Shown here: positions 42,416-49,968 of the stretch, in pieces
Layout of the letters: every line of letters starts with the position of its first letter
Position numbering within the stretch: the first letter of the stretch is position 1
Assembly: GCA_019414245.1 (NCBI GenBank)
Contig: DXMK01000010.1
Span: 29,230 to 93,229 of the forward strand
DNA from: Collinsella sp.
Lineage (GTDB): Bacteria > Actinomycetota > Coriobacteriia > Coriobacteriales > Coriobacteriaceae
Direction of reading: 5' to 3'
DNA: 64,000 nucleotides
Position numbers and translations under genes: made by a program
The notes under the pieces: model-generated
What the model was told of the DNA's origin: nothing
The model's database searches: none
Seen by the model: the letters and a program-made list of their open reading frames with translations, nothing else

Positions 42416-43078
42416 CTAGTCCTTAAACAGATAGCCCACGCCGCGGACGGTGGTGATGTGCGCCGCGATCTGCGGGCCCACCTTGGAACGGATGCGTCGG
42501 ATGTGCACGTCGACGGTGCGCGTGCCGCCGCAGTACTCAAAGCCCCACACGCGGTGCAGCAACACCTCGCGGCTGTAGGCACGGTTGGGGTGCGTCGCCA
42601 AAAAGCTCAGCAGCGAGTACTCCATCAGCGTCAGGTCGATGGGCTCGTTATCGAGTGTCACCTGGTAGGTGGCAAGGTTGATCTCGAGGTTATCGATGTT
42701 GAGCACATCGTCGGCGGTGACGGCCTCCTCCTCGCCCATCAGGCGCTGCGCGCGGGCCTTGAGCTCGTTGGGCGTCGCCGTTGGACATACAAAGTCGGCA
42801 TGCGCGTGATTGGGCAGGCGCAAGGTACCGAGCGCCTCGTCGTCGACAATCACCAGCATGGGGACACCGCCGCGATCGTCGAGCCATTTGGCAATCTGAT
42901 CGATGCGGTCGCTGCGGATGCCATCGGAATCGAGGATCAGCAGGTCAAAGTCGTGCGCCGCAGTCGGCGAATCGGGGGTGGCCAGGCTCACCTCGACACC
43001 CAGGGTAGTCGTCAGGCTGCGGGCAAACTCGTGGAAGCGCGTCGTGCGCGCCATGAACAGGGCACTCTTTTCGGACAT
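42416..43078 (-). CDS. glnR: GlnR-like OmpR-family regulator
   Basis: 220 residues from ATG 43078 (TTGGAGG upstream). The N-terminal receiver-like domain is degenerate, keeping an Asp in DLLILDSDG but lacking the usual acidic pocket, as in actinobacterial GlnR. The C-terminal winged helix (IDLTLMEYSLLSFLATHPNRAYSREVLLHRVWGFEYCGGTRTVDVHIRRIRSKVG) is closest to that group. It lies 50 bases downstream of glnA, and a GlnR-type box precedes glnA, so it most likely controls nitrogen assimilation. The symbol is inferred from domain plus context. Confidence 0.75.
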   Translation of the reverse strand: MSEKSALFMARTTRFHEFARSLTTTLGVEVSLATPDSPTAAHDFDLLILDSDGIRSDRIDQIAKWLDDRGGVPMLVIVDDEALGTLRLPNHAHADFVCPTATPNELKARAQRLMGEEEAVTADDVLNIDNLEINLATYQVTLDNEPIDLTLMEYSLLSFLATHPNRAYSREVLLHRVWGFEYCGGTRTVDVHIRRIRSKVGPQIAAHITTVRGVGYLFKD

Positions 43079-43128
43079 ATCGGCCTCCAAAGAAATGAGC
43101 TCAATCGTACTGGAACAAACCAGCGCGA

Positions 43129-44466
43129 TTAGGAGTTCGCCAGGTAGTGCTTGATCTCCCACTCGGTGATCGTAGACTCAAACTTATGCCACTCGTCGCG
43201 CTTCTTTTTGAGGAAGAAGCTGTGGATGTGCTCGCCGAGGGCATCCTTCATAAACTGCGAGTCCTCAAACACGTCGAGCGCCTCTTTGAGCGAGCGCGGC
43301 AGCGGCGCGTAGCCGGCCTCGACCATCTGACGGTCGGTAAGCTTGAGCGTCTCGGCCGTGGCCTCGGGCGGGAGTTCCAGCTTGCGCTCGATGCCGTCCA
43401 GACCAGCCGCCAGCGTGACGGCGTTGACCAGGTACGGGTTGGCCATGGGGTCGGGACTGCGCAGCTCGATGCGCGTGGACAGCGGCTTGCCGGGCTTGTA
43501 GACCGGGATGCGGACCATACTCGCGCGGTTGCGCAGGCCCCACGTGGCGTACTGCGGCACGGAGTCGCCACCCGTGGTGATGCGCTTGTACGAGTTGACC
43601 GTGGGATTGGTGATGGCGCTGATCTCGCGCGCGTGCGCCAAGATGCCGGCCATGTAGTGCTTGGCGATTTCGGAGAGGTGGTACTTCTCGTCGTCCTCGC
43701 CCCAAAAGACGTTGTTGCCGTCGTGGTCGAACAGCGACTGATGCAAAAACATGGCGCTGCCGTCCTCGCCCGCCAACGGCTTGGGCATAAAGGAAGCGTG
43801 GCAACCGCTCTCGTAGGCCTGCTGCTTAATGATGAGTTTGGCCGTGGTGATAGCGTCGGACATGCTCAGGGCCTCGGCATGGCGCAAGCTCATGCCGTGC
43901 TGCGAGCGGCCGGCGGCGTGGAAGGTGTACTCCACGGGCACGGACATCTTCTCGAGCGTGAGGACCGTGTTGCGACGCAGGTCGCGGGCGGCATCGCTCA
44001 CCGAAAGATCGAAGTAGCCCACGTTGTCGAGCGGCTCGGGGGTGTGCTCGTCGGGGAAGTAGTAATACTCCAGCTCGGCACCCACGTTGAGCAGATAGCC
44101 AGCCTTCTCGGCCTTGCGGAACATGCGGCGCAGGGCATCGCGCGGGTCGCCGGCAAACGGCTTGCGATCGGGAGTGCACACGTCGCAGAAAACGCGTGCA
44201 ACGCCGTTATGGCTCGGGCGCCACGGCAGGATTTGGAAGGTCGAGGCATCGGGGAACGCCAGCATGTCGGCTTCCTCGGGCGTGGCAAAGCCCTCGATGG
44301 CCGAGCCGTCAAAGCCAATACCCTCCTCAAAAGCGACCTCGAGGTCCTCAGGGCTAATGGCAAAGTTCTTGAGGCGGCCGAGAATGTCGACAAACCACAG
44401 ACGCACAAAGCGGATGTCACGCTGCTCTACGGAGCGGAGTACGTAATCGATGTTCTGCTGGTTCAT
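43129..44466 (-). CDS. glnA: Glutamine synthetase, type I (alpha subgroup)
   Basis: 445 residues, the length of the GSI-alpha subgroup without the adenylylation insert. Visible motifs are the N-terminal VDILGRLKN, the FDGSAIEGF loop, the ATP site region (HAAGRSQHGMSLRH), the glutamate-binding segment (NSYKRITTGGDSVPQYATWG) and RIELRSPDPMANPYL. It makes glutamine from glutamate, ammonia and ATP. The residue matching the feedback-relevant Arg62 of Bacillus GlnA appears to be Thr (GFATPEEADM versus GFVRIEESDM), so control may differ. First gene of glnA-glnR. Confidence 0.96.
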   Translation of the reverse strand: MNQQNIDYVLRSVEQRDIRFVRLWFVDILGRLKNFAISPEDLEVAFEEGIGFDGSAIEGFATPEEADMLAFPDASTFQILPWRPSHNGVARVFCDVCTPDRKPFAGDPRDALRRMFRKAEKAGYLLNVGAELEYYYFPDEHTPEPLDNVGYFDLSVSDAARDLRRNTVLTLEKMSVPVEYTFHAAGRSQHGMSLRHAEALSMSDAITTAKLIIKQQAYESGCHASFMPKPLAGEDGSAMFLHQSLFDHDGNNVFWGEDDEKYHLSEIAKHYMAGILAHAREISAITNPTVNSYKRITTGGDSVPQYATWGLRNRASMVRIPVYKPGKPLSTRIELRSPDPMANPYLVNAVTLAAGLDGIERKLELPPEATAETLKLTDRQMVEAGYAPLPRSLKEALDVFEDSQFMKDALGEHIHSFFLKKKRDEWHKFESTITEWEIKHYLANS

Positions 44467-44531
44467 GTCGCTCCCCTTTCTTTCGGGCGGGTTTCGACTG
44501 GTCTATATCGCAGATACTATCGCAGAAAAAT

Positions 44532-44547
44532 GTTTCCGCAGGGTTAA
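44532..44547 (-). promoter_or_regulatory. GlnR-type box upstream of glnA
   Basis: On the minus strand TTAAC, six bases, GAAAC: this matches the actinobacterial GlnR half-site pattern gTnAC-n6-GaAAC. It lies about 65 bases before the glnA ATG, in promoter range. Confidence 0.6.
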
Positions 44548-44599
44548 AGCGTATCAAGCGCTCAAAAAACGTGTGCGAACAGGCGGGTGCGACAAACAG

Positions 44600-44971
44600 C
44601 TACCGCTCGGATTCGGAGACAATTTGCCTACAGGCTCGTTCCAGTGCAGGGAACTCCATTGTCACTGCATCCCAAACAACCGAGCGGTCAACATTGCCGT
44701 AATCATGCGCAAGATAATTTCTCATGCCGATAATTCCACGCCACTCAATTTCGGGATGAAGCCGCTGCGAGCGTTCCGACAACTTGCCTGCTTCTTCCGT
44801 CACCCTAAGCGCACACATCAAAAGGGAGTCCGCTAACGCCCTCGTCCGCACATCATTAGCATGCAGAAACTGGTCCTCGGTGATATCAAAAGCCTTGATG
44901 CGCTCGTTCGTTTCAGAAATGGCCTCCAAGACCTCTTGAGCGCGGAGAGTGTCTGACTTACGCGCGATCAT
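44600..44971 (-). CDS. hepT: HepT-like HEPN ribonuclease toxin
   Basis: 123 residues, all helical. Residues 84-91 read RNYLAHDY, the RX4HXY motif of HepT with Arg84, His89 and the modifiable Tyr91. HEPN toxins cleave RNA; the MNT partner inactivates them by adding AMP to the Tyr. The start (GAAGGAGTG upstream) overlaps the antitoxin gene by 14 bases. The complete motif indicates an active toxin. Confidence 0.88.
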   Translation of the reverse strand: MIARKSDTLRAQEVLEAISETNERIKAFDITEDQFLHANDVRTRALADSLLMCALRVTEEAGKLSERSQRLHPEIEWRGIIGMRNYLAHDYGNVDRSVVWDAVTMEFPALERACRQIVSESER

Positions 44972-45452
44972 AAATGATCACTCCTTCGCGCTCGATTACC
45001 GCGGCAAGATCGTCATCAAGATAATCGCTCGAGACAAGGTCCACCTGCCTTCCGGTTTCCTTGCGCACTGCCTCGCCAAACGCCGACAACGCAAAAAGAC
45101 CAAAGCCCTGCTCGCGATCGACTTCGAGGCGCAAGTCGATATCGCTATCGGCACGCGCTTCGCCACGGGCATACGAGCCAAATAGAATCACGGTTTTGAT
45201 GGCGGGAATCGGGCTGGCCGCCTCGCGGACGGCTGACTCAATCTGAGCAGTATCCAAAATGCCCGCCGCAGCGCTTTCGCTCGCAGAGCTTTTACCGAGT
45301 GAAGGAACAAACGGCAGCGAGCGCTCGCGCAGCATCTGTCTCATAAACATATTGACCGCAACGGACGAAGTCATGCCGAGCTCTTCGCACAGCTCGGCAA
45401 AGGAATCTTTAATTGACGAGTCCACTCGAACACTCAGCACAGACGCAGCCAT
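44958..45452 (-). CDS. RelB-like domain fused to MntA nucleotidyltransferase antitoxin
   Basis: 164 residues. Residues 1-47 (SVLSVRVDSSIKDSFAELCEELGMTSSVAVNMFMRQMLRERSLPF) are a RelB/DinJ-type ribbon-helix-helix. After a Ser/Ala linker, residues 85-160 are an MNT nucleotidyltransferase with GS-X10-DXD (Gly92, Ser93, Asp104, Asp106). The MNT domain would AMPylate HepT, while the added domain would bind the promoter. Ordinary MntA has no such DNA-binding part. AGGAGG precedes the ATG. Confidence 0.85.
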   Translation of the reverse strand: MAASVLSVRVDSSIKDSFAELCEELGMTSSVAVNMFMRQMLRERSLPFVPSLGKSSASESAAAGILDTAQIESAVREAASPIPAIKTVILFGSYARGEARADSDIDLRLEVDREQGFGLFALSAFGEAVRKETGRQVDLVSSDYLDDDLAAVIEREGVIIYDRA

Positions 45453-45494
45453 GGATACCTCCTGTATGACATTGTCTATATAATATCACACAGA

Positions 45495-46517
45495 CTAGCG
45501 TGAGGTCGAAGCGCGGTGTTCGATGTGACCGGGGATCTCGATGCGCTTGGGGGCGAGCCTTGCGGCATCGCCCACCGTGGTGGTGACCACATCGATGCGC
45601 TCGGACAAACGCTTGACTACGTGCTCGGCGATGGCGAGCGTGTCCTGCGCGGCCGTGGTCACACCGCCAAAGAGCACGTGGTTCCAGGGGTAATCGTCAA
45701 ACGTCGCAATCTTGAGACCAGCCGGCAGCGAGGGGCCCAGCTGCGCTAGCGCCTCGGTTAGGCGCAGAAAGACCAAGCCGTTGACGGCAATGAGGCCGAG
45801 CTTTTTACCTGCGCACTCGCGGATGGTCTCGTCCAAGCGACCGACACCCGCGGCGCCACCGTCTGCCAGGGTAACGACCTCGCCGGCCAGGCCGCGACGC
45901 GAAAGTTCGTCGGCAAAGGCCTCGGCGCGCTCGCGACGCACGGGGCTGTCGTCGCTCGCCTCGGTAAGCAGGCTCAGGCGCTCGCTGCCGGCGGCGACAA
46001 GAGCGTCTACCAAGCCGGCGACCAGCTCGCGGTTGTTAGAGGTCACCAGATCGATGCCGCCATCGGCAACATCGCGGTCGAGCAGCACGACGGGCAGGCG
46101 TCCCGCGGCCGCGGCGATCGCCTCGTCGTTACCGCCACAGGTGTTGACGACCAGACCGTCCACGCCGGCATCGATAAGCCTGGTGATCGATTCGGCTTCC
46201 TTGGCGGGGTCGCTGCCGCTGATGGCCGTCATGAGCGAGCAGCCACGGACGGCGGCGCTCGTGGAAAGGCCCCCGAGCATGGCACTGGAGAACGGGTTAG
46301 CAATGTCGGCCAAGATCACGCCGATGAGGTTGGTACGCGAGCTGCGCAGATTGCGCGCGGCGGCACGTGGACGATAGCCGGTGCGCTCGATAACTGCCGC
46401 GATGCGAGCACGGGTTTCCTCGGTCATCTGCCCGGGGCGGTTGTTGAGATAGCGCGAGACCGTGGCCGGGCTCACGCCCGCCTCGGCGGCAATGTCCTTA
46501 ATCCTCATCTGCGCCAT
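45495..46517 (-). CDS. LacI-family regulator of the KDG/KDPG genes
   Basis: 340 residues from ATG 46517. The N-terminal helix-turn-helix (IKDIAAEAGVSPATVSRYLNNRPGQMTEETRARI) and hinge (YRPRAAARNLRSSRTNLIGVIL) are typical of LacI, followed by a periplasmic-binding-protein-like sensor domain. It is divergent from a KDG kinase gene, and two AAACCGATTT operator-like sites lie between. It probably represses kdgK-kdgA until a uronate-derived inducer such as KDG appears. Confidence 0.9.
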   Translation of the reverse strand: MAQMRIKDIAAEAGVSPATVSRYLNNRPGQMTEETRARIAAVIERTGYRPRAAARNLRSSRTNLIGVILADIANPFSSAMLGGLSTSAAVRGCSLMTAISGSDPAKEAESITRLIDAGVDGLVVNTCGGNDEAIAAAAGRLPVVLLDRDVADGGIDLVTSNNRELVAGLVDALVAAGSERLSLLTEASDDSPVRRERAEAFADELSRRGLAGEVVTLADGGAAGVGRLDETIRECAGKKLGLIAVNGLVFLRLTEALAQLGPSLPAGLKIATFDDYPWNHVLFGGVTTAAQDTLAIAEHVVKRLSERIDVVTTTVGDAARLAPKRIEIPGHIEHRASTSR

Positions 46518-46582
46518 AGCGCACCCCGTTTCCCAATTGTCGGCAGTCTGAGCCATTTTAGGCATTTTTTTAAAAATCTCGC

Positions 46583-46645
46583 TTGCAAAACGTTGTAGAT
46601 GAGTATACTACAACTCGAAACGAAACCGATTTCGTAAACCGATTT
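46583..46645 (+). promoter_or_regulatory. kdgK promoter with LacI-type operators
   Basis: TATACT (46604-46609) has TTGCAA upstream (46583-46588, 15 bp). A dyad GTTGTAG/CTACAAC (46592-46598 and 46608-46614) overlaps the -10. Two AAACCGATTT sites with the central CG of LacI operators lie at 46623-46632 and 46636-46645, just downstream, suited to block transcription. Confidence 0.65.
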
Positions 46646-46651
46646 CGGAAA

Positions 46652-46709
46652 GCGTTGGCACGGGGGTGCAAAGATGCACCCTACCGTCTTGGCACCTCCG
46701 TGCCAACGC
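46652..46709 (+). other. Leader hairpin before kdgK
   Basis: GCGTTGGCACGG and its exact complement (46698-46709) form a 12-bp stem that extends inward through GGGTGC/GGCACC. It lies in the untranslated leader 43 bases before the kdgK start. It could stabilise the mRNA or attenuate transcription. Confidence 0.55.
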
Positions 46710-46752
46710 CATATCAAAGGTGTACGCACGAGCAAGAAGGAGCTGCGCGACC

Positions 46753-47787
46753 ATGGGTAAAACGGTTCTTACCTTCGGCGAGATCATGATGAGGCTCTCG
46801 CCCAAAGATCACCTGCGCATTGAACAGGCCACCGAGTTTGACGTCCGCTATGGCGGCGCCGAGGCCAACACTGCGCTTTCCCTGGCCTACCAGGGCGACA
46901 AGGCCGCTTATGTCTCCGTTGTCCCGGCCAACCGTCTGGGCGAGTGCGCCCTTCGCTCGCTGAAGGCCTACGACGTCGACACAACGCGCGTCGTGCGCCA
47001 GGGCGACCGTCTTGGTTCCTATGTGTTTGAGGTTGGCGCCTCGCAGCGCGGCAACGGCTGCGTCTACGACCGCAAGTATTCCGCCATCAACATGGCCAAG
47101 CGCGACGTCTTTGATTGGGACGAGATCCTCAAGGGCATCGATGCCTTCTACTTCTCTGGCGTGACTCCCGCCGTGTCCGACGAGATGGCCGCCGCCTGCA
47201 AGGATGCCCTCACCGCCTGCCGTGCCAAGGGCATCACCACCGTGTGCGACGTGAACTATCGCGGCAAAATGTGGTCGCCCGAGAAGTCGCAGGCCGCCAT
47301 GAAGGAACTTCTGCCACTCGTCGACATCTGCATCGCCAACGACGAGGACGCTCCTGCCGGCCTCGGTATGACCTGCGTCTCCGGCTCCCTTGCCCACGGC
47401 ATCGAGGAACGTGACACCTACGTCGAGATGGCCCGTCAGATTTGTGCCGAGTACGGCTGCAAGAAGGTCGCCTCGGTCGTTCGCAATATCTCCTGCGTCG
47501 AGCGCTCCATTTGGATGGGCATGCTCTTTGACGCAGAGAGCGGCGAGCATTGGTTCTCCCCCGCCCATGACGTGCACGTGCTCGAGGGCGTTGCCGCCGG
47601 CGACGCTTTCAACGCCGGCCTCGTCCATGCCCTCATCAACGACTTTGACCCGCAGGACGCCGTCAACTACGCGATTGCGGCCTCGATCCTCAAGCTCACC
47701 ATCAAGGGTGATTCCAACTTGGTGACCGCAGACGAGATCGCAGCCGTCGCCAACGCCTCCGACGGTGGCACGCGCGTCGCCCGCTAA
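46753..47787 (+). CDS. kdgK: 2-dehydro-3-deoxygluconokinase (PfkB family)
   Basis: 344 residues from ATG 46753 (AAGGAG upstream). PfkB fold: N-terminal GEIMMRLSP and YGGAEANTALSLA bind sugar, and the C-terminal GVAAGDAFNAGLVHAL carries the GAGD-like catalytic Asp. The sequence resembles KDG kinases of uronate catabolism. Its product KDPG is cleaved by the aldolase encoded 250 bp downstream. Controlled by the divergent LacI regulator. Confidence 0.88.
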   Translation: MGKTVLTFGEIMMRLSPKDHLRIEQATEFDVRYGGAEANTALSLAYQGDKAAYVSVVPANRLGECALRSLKAYDVDTTRVVRQGDRLGSYVFEVGASQRGNGCVYDRKYSAINMAKRDVFDWDEILKGIDAFYFSGVTPAVSDEMAAACKDALTACRAKGITTVCDVNYRGKMWSPEKSQAAMKELLPLVDICIANDEDAPAGLGMTCVSGSLAHGIEERDTYVEMARQICAEYGCKKVASVVRNISCVERSIWMGMLFDAESGEHWFSPAHDVHVLEGVAAGDAFNAGLVHALINDFDPQDAVNYAIAASILKLTIKGDSNLVTADEIAAVANASDGGTRVAR

Positions 47788-47811
47788 GCAGTCTCCATTC
47801 CGCGGGCCGCA

Positions 47812-47841
47812 GCTTTCCATACCCATACCCCTGCGGCCCGC
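47812..47841 (+). terminator. Terminator after kdgK
   Basis: GCGGGCCGCAG / CTGCGGCCCGC, a perfect 11-bp stem 24 bases past the stop, with no strong T run. It may only attenuate read-through into kdgA. Confidence 0.55.
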
Positions 47842-47919
47842 TCTCCGATCCCTCCGGTCGGGCAAGACCACTAGTCCCATTCCGGTTTTGCCTGGCATTT
47901 CCTACACGACTGGTCGCGC

Positions 47920-47981
47920 AGCCGGTTTTGGAATTGCTTGTAACCCAAGCAGTGCCTCCGATAACCAATCCAAAACCGGCT
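47920..47981 (+). repeat. Inverted repeat between kdgK and kdgA
   Basis: AGCCGGTTTTGGA and its exact complement (47969-47981) form a 13-bp stem. An outer CTGGTC/GACCAG pair extends it across 47910-47990. It lies in the leader of the aldolase gene and could be an attenuator, processing site or small dispersed element. Confidence 0.6.
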
Positions 47982-48040
47982 CTTGACCAGCACGTTTGGC
48001 AATCAAGCGCCCACGCGCGCCGCACATCGAAAGGAACGCC

Positions 48041-48682
48041 ATGTTCGATCAGTTCTACACCACGCTTGAGTCCCTGGGCATCGTACCCGTCGTCGTGCTC
48101 GACAAGGTCGAGGACGCCGCCCCGCTCGCTCACGCCCTTATGGCAGCCGGCATGAAGTCCGCCGAGGTCACCTTCCGCACCGCCTGCGCCGCCGAGTGCA
48201 TCACCGCTATGGCCGAGGCCGAGCCCGAGATGTGCGTTGGCGCCGGCACCGTCCTGACCGTCGAGCAGGTTGAGCAGGCCCGCGCCGCCGGTGCCAAGTT
48301 CATCGTCTCCCCGGGTTATAACGAAGACGTCGTGAAGTACTGCATCGACATCGACCTGCCCGTCCTTCCCGGCACCGTGACCCCCTCCGAGGTCACCGCC
48401 GCCGAAAACCTCGGCCTCAAGGTCACCAAGTTCTTCCCCGCGGCTCAGTATGGCGGTCTGAACACCATCAAGGCACTCGCCGCTCCGTTTGTCGGCCATC
48501 GCTTTATGCCCACCGGCGGCGTGAGCACCACCAACGTGGAGGAGTACCTGAGCTCTTCTGCCATCATCGCCTGCGGTGGCACCTGGATGGTCAAGCCGGT
48601 CCTGTTTGCCGACGGCGACTTCTCCAAGGTCGAGCAGATCGCCCGCGAGGCCATGGACGTCGTCAAGAAGGTCCGCGGCTAG
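48041..48682 (+). CDS. eda: KDPG/KHG aldolase
   Basis: 213 residues from ATG 48041 (AAAGGAACG upstream). A TIM barrel with VVVLDKVEDA, the catalytic Glu in AEVTFRT, GAGTVLT, the Schiff-base Lys in LKVTKFFPAA, and GGVSTTNVEEYL. It splits KDPG to pyruvate and glyceraldehyde-3-phosphate, completing the uronate/KDG branch begun by the kinase upstream. Confidence 0.94.
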   Translation: MFDQFYTTLESLGIVPVVVLDKVEDAAPLAHALMAAGMKSAEVTFRTACAAECITAMAEAEPEMCVGAGTVLTVEQVEQARAAGAKFIVSPGYNEDVVKYCIDIDLPVLPGTVTPSEVTAAENLGLKVTKFFPAAQYGGLNTIKALAAPFVGHRFMPTGGVSTTNVEEYLSSSAIIACGGTWMVKPVLFADGDFSKVEQIAREAMDVVKKVRG

Positions 48683-48699
48683 GTTTAGCTCTCTATCGT

Positions 48700-48737
48700 G
48701 AAAGGGGGCGTGCCCTAGACCTCGCCTCCTTTCTTTT
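48700..48737 (+). terminator. Terminator after the aldolase gene
   Basis: GAAAGGGGGCG pairs with CGCCTCCTTTC (one mismatch) and is followed by TTTT. Confidence 0.8.
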
Positions 48738-48838
48738 AAAGCGGCTCGGAAGCGCGCCGTTTCCGTCACGAGCAAGAACCAAAACCGTCTTGTATGCTGA
48801 TAGAACGTGACGGAAGCGACACGCCCCCGAGCCGCTTT
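48738..48838. repeat. Nested inverted repeat, possible structured RNA
   Basis: Outer arms AAAGCGGCTCGG (48738-48749) and its exact complement (48827-48838); inner arms TTCCGTCACG (48761-48770) and its complement (48806-48815). A two-level palindrome of about 100 bp right after the aldolase terminator. No gene inside. Confidence 0.65.
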
Positions 48839-48887
48839 GCTTTCCCGGTCAATCAACCGACTCAACATAATCCAGTCCACCAAAACT

Positions 48888-48952
48888 GCTGCGGCGCCGT
48901 CTGGAGGAATGGACCCTTGCTTCCGGTCTTTTCCTCCAAGCGGCGCCGCAGC
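48888..48952. terminator. Long hairpin after the GntR gene
   Basis: GCTGCGGCGCCG (48888-48899) pairs exactly with 48941-48952; an inner TGGAGGA/TCCTCCA pair lies at 48902-48908 and 48932-48938. TTTT follows on the plus strand and AGTTTT on the minus strand, so it may end transcription both ways. Confidence 0.6.
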
Positions 48953-48981
48953 CTTTTCGTGCCCCGGCAGCGCTCCGGCAC

Positions 48982-49044
48982 TTGCGGTGAAATACGGACT
49001 GCTTACGCCGCCAACGCCGCAAAACAGTCCCTATTTAACCGCAA
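48982..49044. repeat. TTGCGGTGAAATA palindromic repeat
   Basis: TTGCGGTGAAATA..GGACTG and an imperfect inverted copy of it. A half copy (TTGCGGTGAGATAGGGACCG) is at 49826-49856, upstream of the same GntR gene. Another member of the GGGACTGT-containing intergenic repeats of this genome. Confidence 0.65.
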
Positions 49045-49061
49045 CTAATAAAGAGGACGAA

Positions 49062-49754
49062 TTAGATTGCCGAGTCTTTCGACAGCTCAAAATAGTCGGG
49101 ATGCAAGGCGATAACCGGGCCCTGCTCCTCGGGCATCAGATGCAAGTGCGTCTCTGCCAGATAGCTCGCCGTGTCGGTATCGCCCCTCTTAATGGCCTCG
49201 AGAATCCGGCGATGCTGTCGACGAATCGGCTCCCAATCCAGATCCTGCGACACCATACGCAACCAGTTGTATCGCTCAAAGTGCGTATTGACGCTCTTCA
49301 TCCAATCCCACAACATATGGCGGCCGGCGATCTCAAAACACGTCTCATGGAACAGGTTGTCCAGGTCGAAAAAGCGACGCGTTTCGCTATGGTCGAGCGA
49401 CTCGGACTCAGCAAGAATCTGCTCGAGCCGATGCTTTTGCTCGGGCGTGGCAGCCGAACAACATTTAATGAGTACGCTTCTTTCGAGTTTCTCGCGCAAG
49501 AAACAGGCATTCTCGGCGTGTTCCATGCTGATCTTAGAGACGTAGGTGCCGCTCTTGGGACGCGTTTCCACCAGCTCTTGCTCGCGCAGGCGCACAAAGG
49601 ACTCACGAATGGGCGTGCGCCCGATCCCCGTCTCCTTTTCCAGACCAATCGCCGAAAGGCGCGTGCCGGGCTTGAGCTCGGCATAGATAATCTTGGAGCG
49701 CAATGCGTTGTATGCCTGATCTTGCAGGCTCTGATAAAGCTGATGTTGTTCCAT
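49062..49754 (-). CDS. GntR-family regulator, FadR/FCD subgroup
   Basis: 230 residues from ATG 49754 (GAGGG 5 bases upstream). The N-terminal winged helix reads YNALRSKIIYAELKPGTRLSAIGLEKETGIGRTPIRESFVRLREQELVETRPKSGTYV. The C-terminal FCD helical domain has the Asp/His ligand pattern (FFDLDNLFHETCFEIAGRH, HRRILEAIKRGD, HLHLM). FCD regulators bind organic or sugar acids. It lies between the KDPG aldolase and a flavin oxidoreductase and may control either. Confidence 0.9.
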   Translation of the reverse strand: MEQHQLYQSLQDQAYNALRSKIIYAELKPGTRLSAIGLEKETGIGRTPIRESFVRLREQELVETRPKSGTYVSKISMEHAENACFLREKLERSVLIKCCSAATPEQKHRLEQILAESESLDHSETRRFFDLDNLFHETCFEIAGRHMLWDWMKSVNTHFERYNWLRMVSQDLDWEPIRRQHRRILEAIKRGDTDTASYLAETHLHLMPEEQGPVIALHPDYFELSKDSAI

Positions 49755-49870
49755 AAAGCCCTCGGATGAAGCCCACGGTTTTTCGAATATCACCCGTAAT
49801 ACTATCGCATCCCCCATTCTCTCAGTTGCGGTGAGATAGGGACCGTTTGCGCCGCCATGATCACAATAGC

Positions 49871-49908
49871 AAGCGGCCGCCGCCCCATGCACGGGACGAC
49901 GGCCGCTT
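49871..49908. terminator. Hairpin after the flavin oxidoreductase gene
   Basis: AAGCGGCCG / CGGCCGCTT with an inner CCCC/GGG pairing. TTTTTT follows on the plus strand. On the minus strand it ends the oxidoreductase transcript, though with a weak T run. Confidence 0.55.
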
Positions 49909-49943
49909 TTTTGTTATCTATCGACTGGTACCACGGGGACAAG

Positions 49944-49953
49944 CCCCCCCCCC
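49944..49953. repeat. Ten-base poly-C/G tract
   Basis: Ten C in a row, 15 bases past the oxidoreductase stop and about 190 bases upstream of the GntR start. Not in a reading frame. The longest homopolymer in the window. Confidence 0.7.
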
Positions 49954-49968
49954 GCACCAGGAGGCCGA

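Noticed and set aside
49755..49892. Longer N-terminus for the GntR regulator
   Set aside because: The extension covers a copy of the TTGCGGTG repeat and part of a terminator; ATG 49754 has a good ribosome site and fits the family length.
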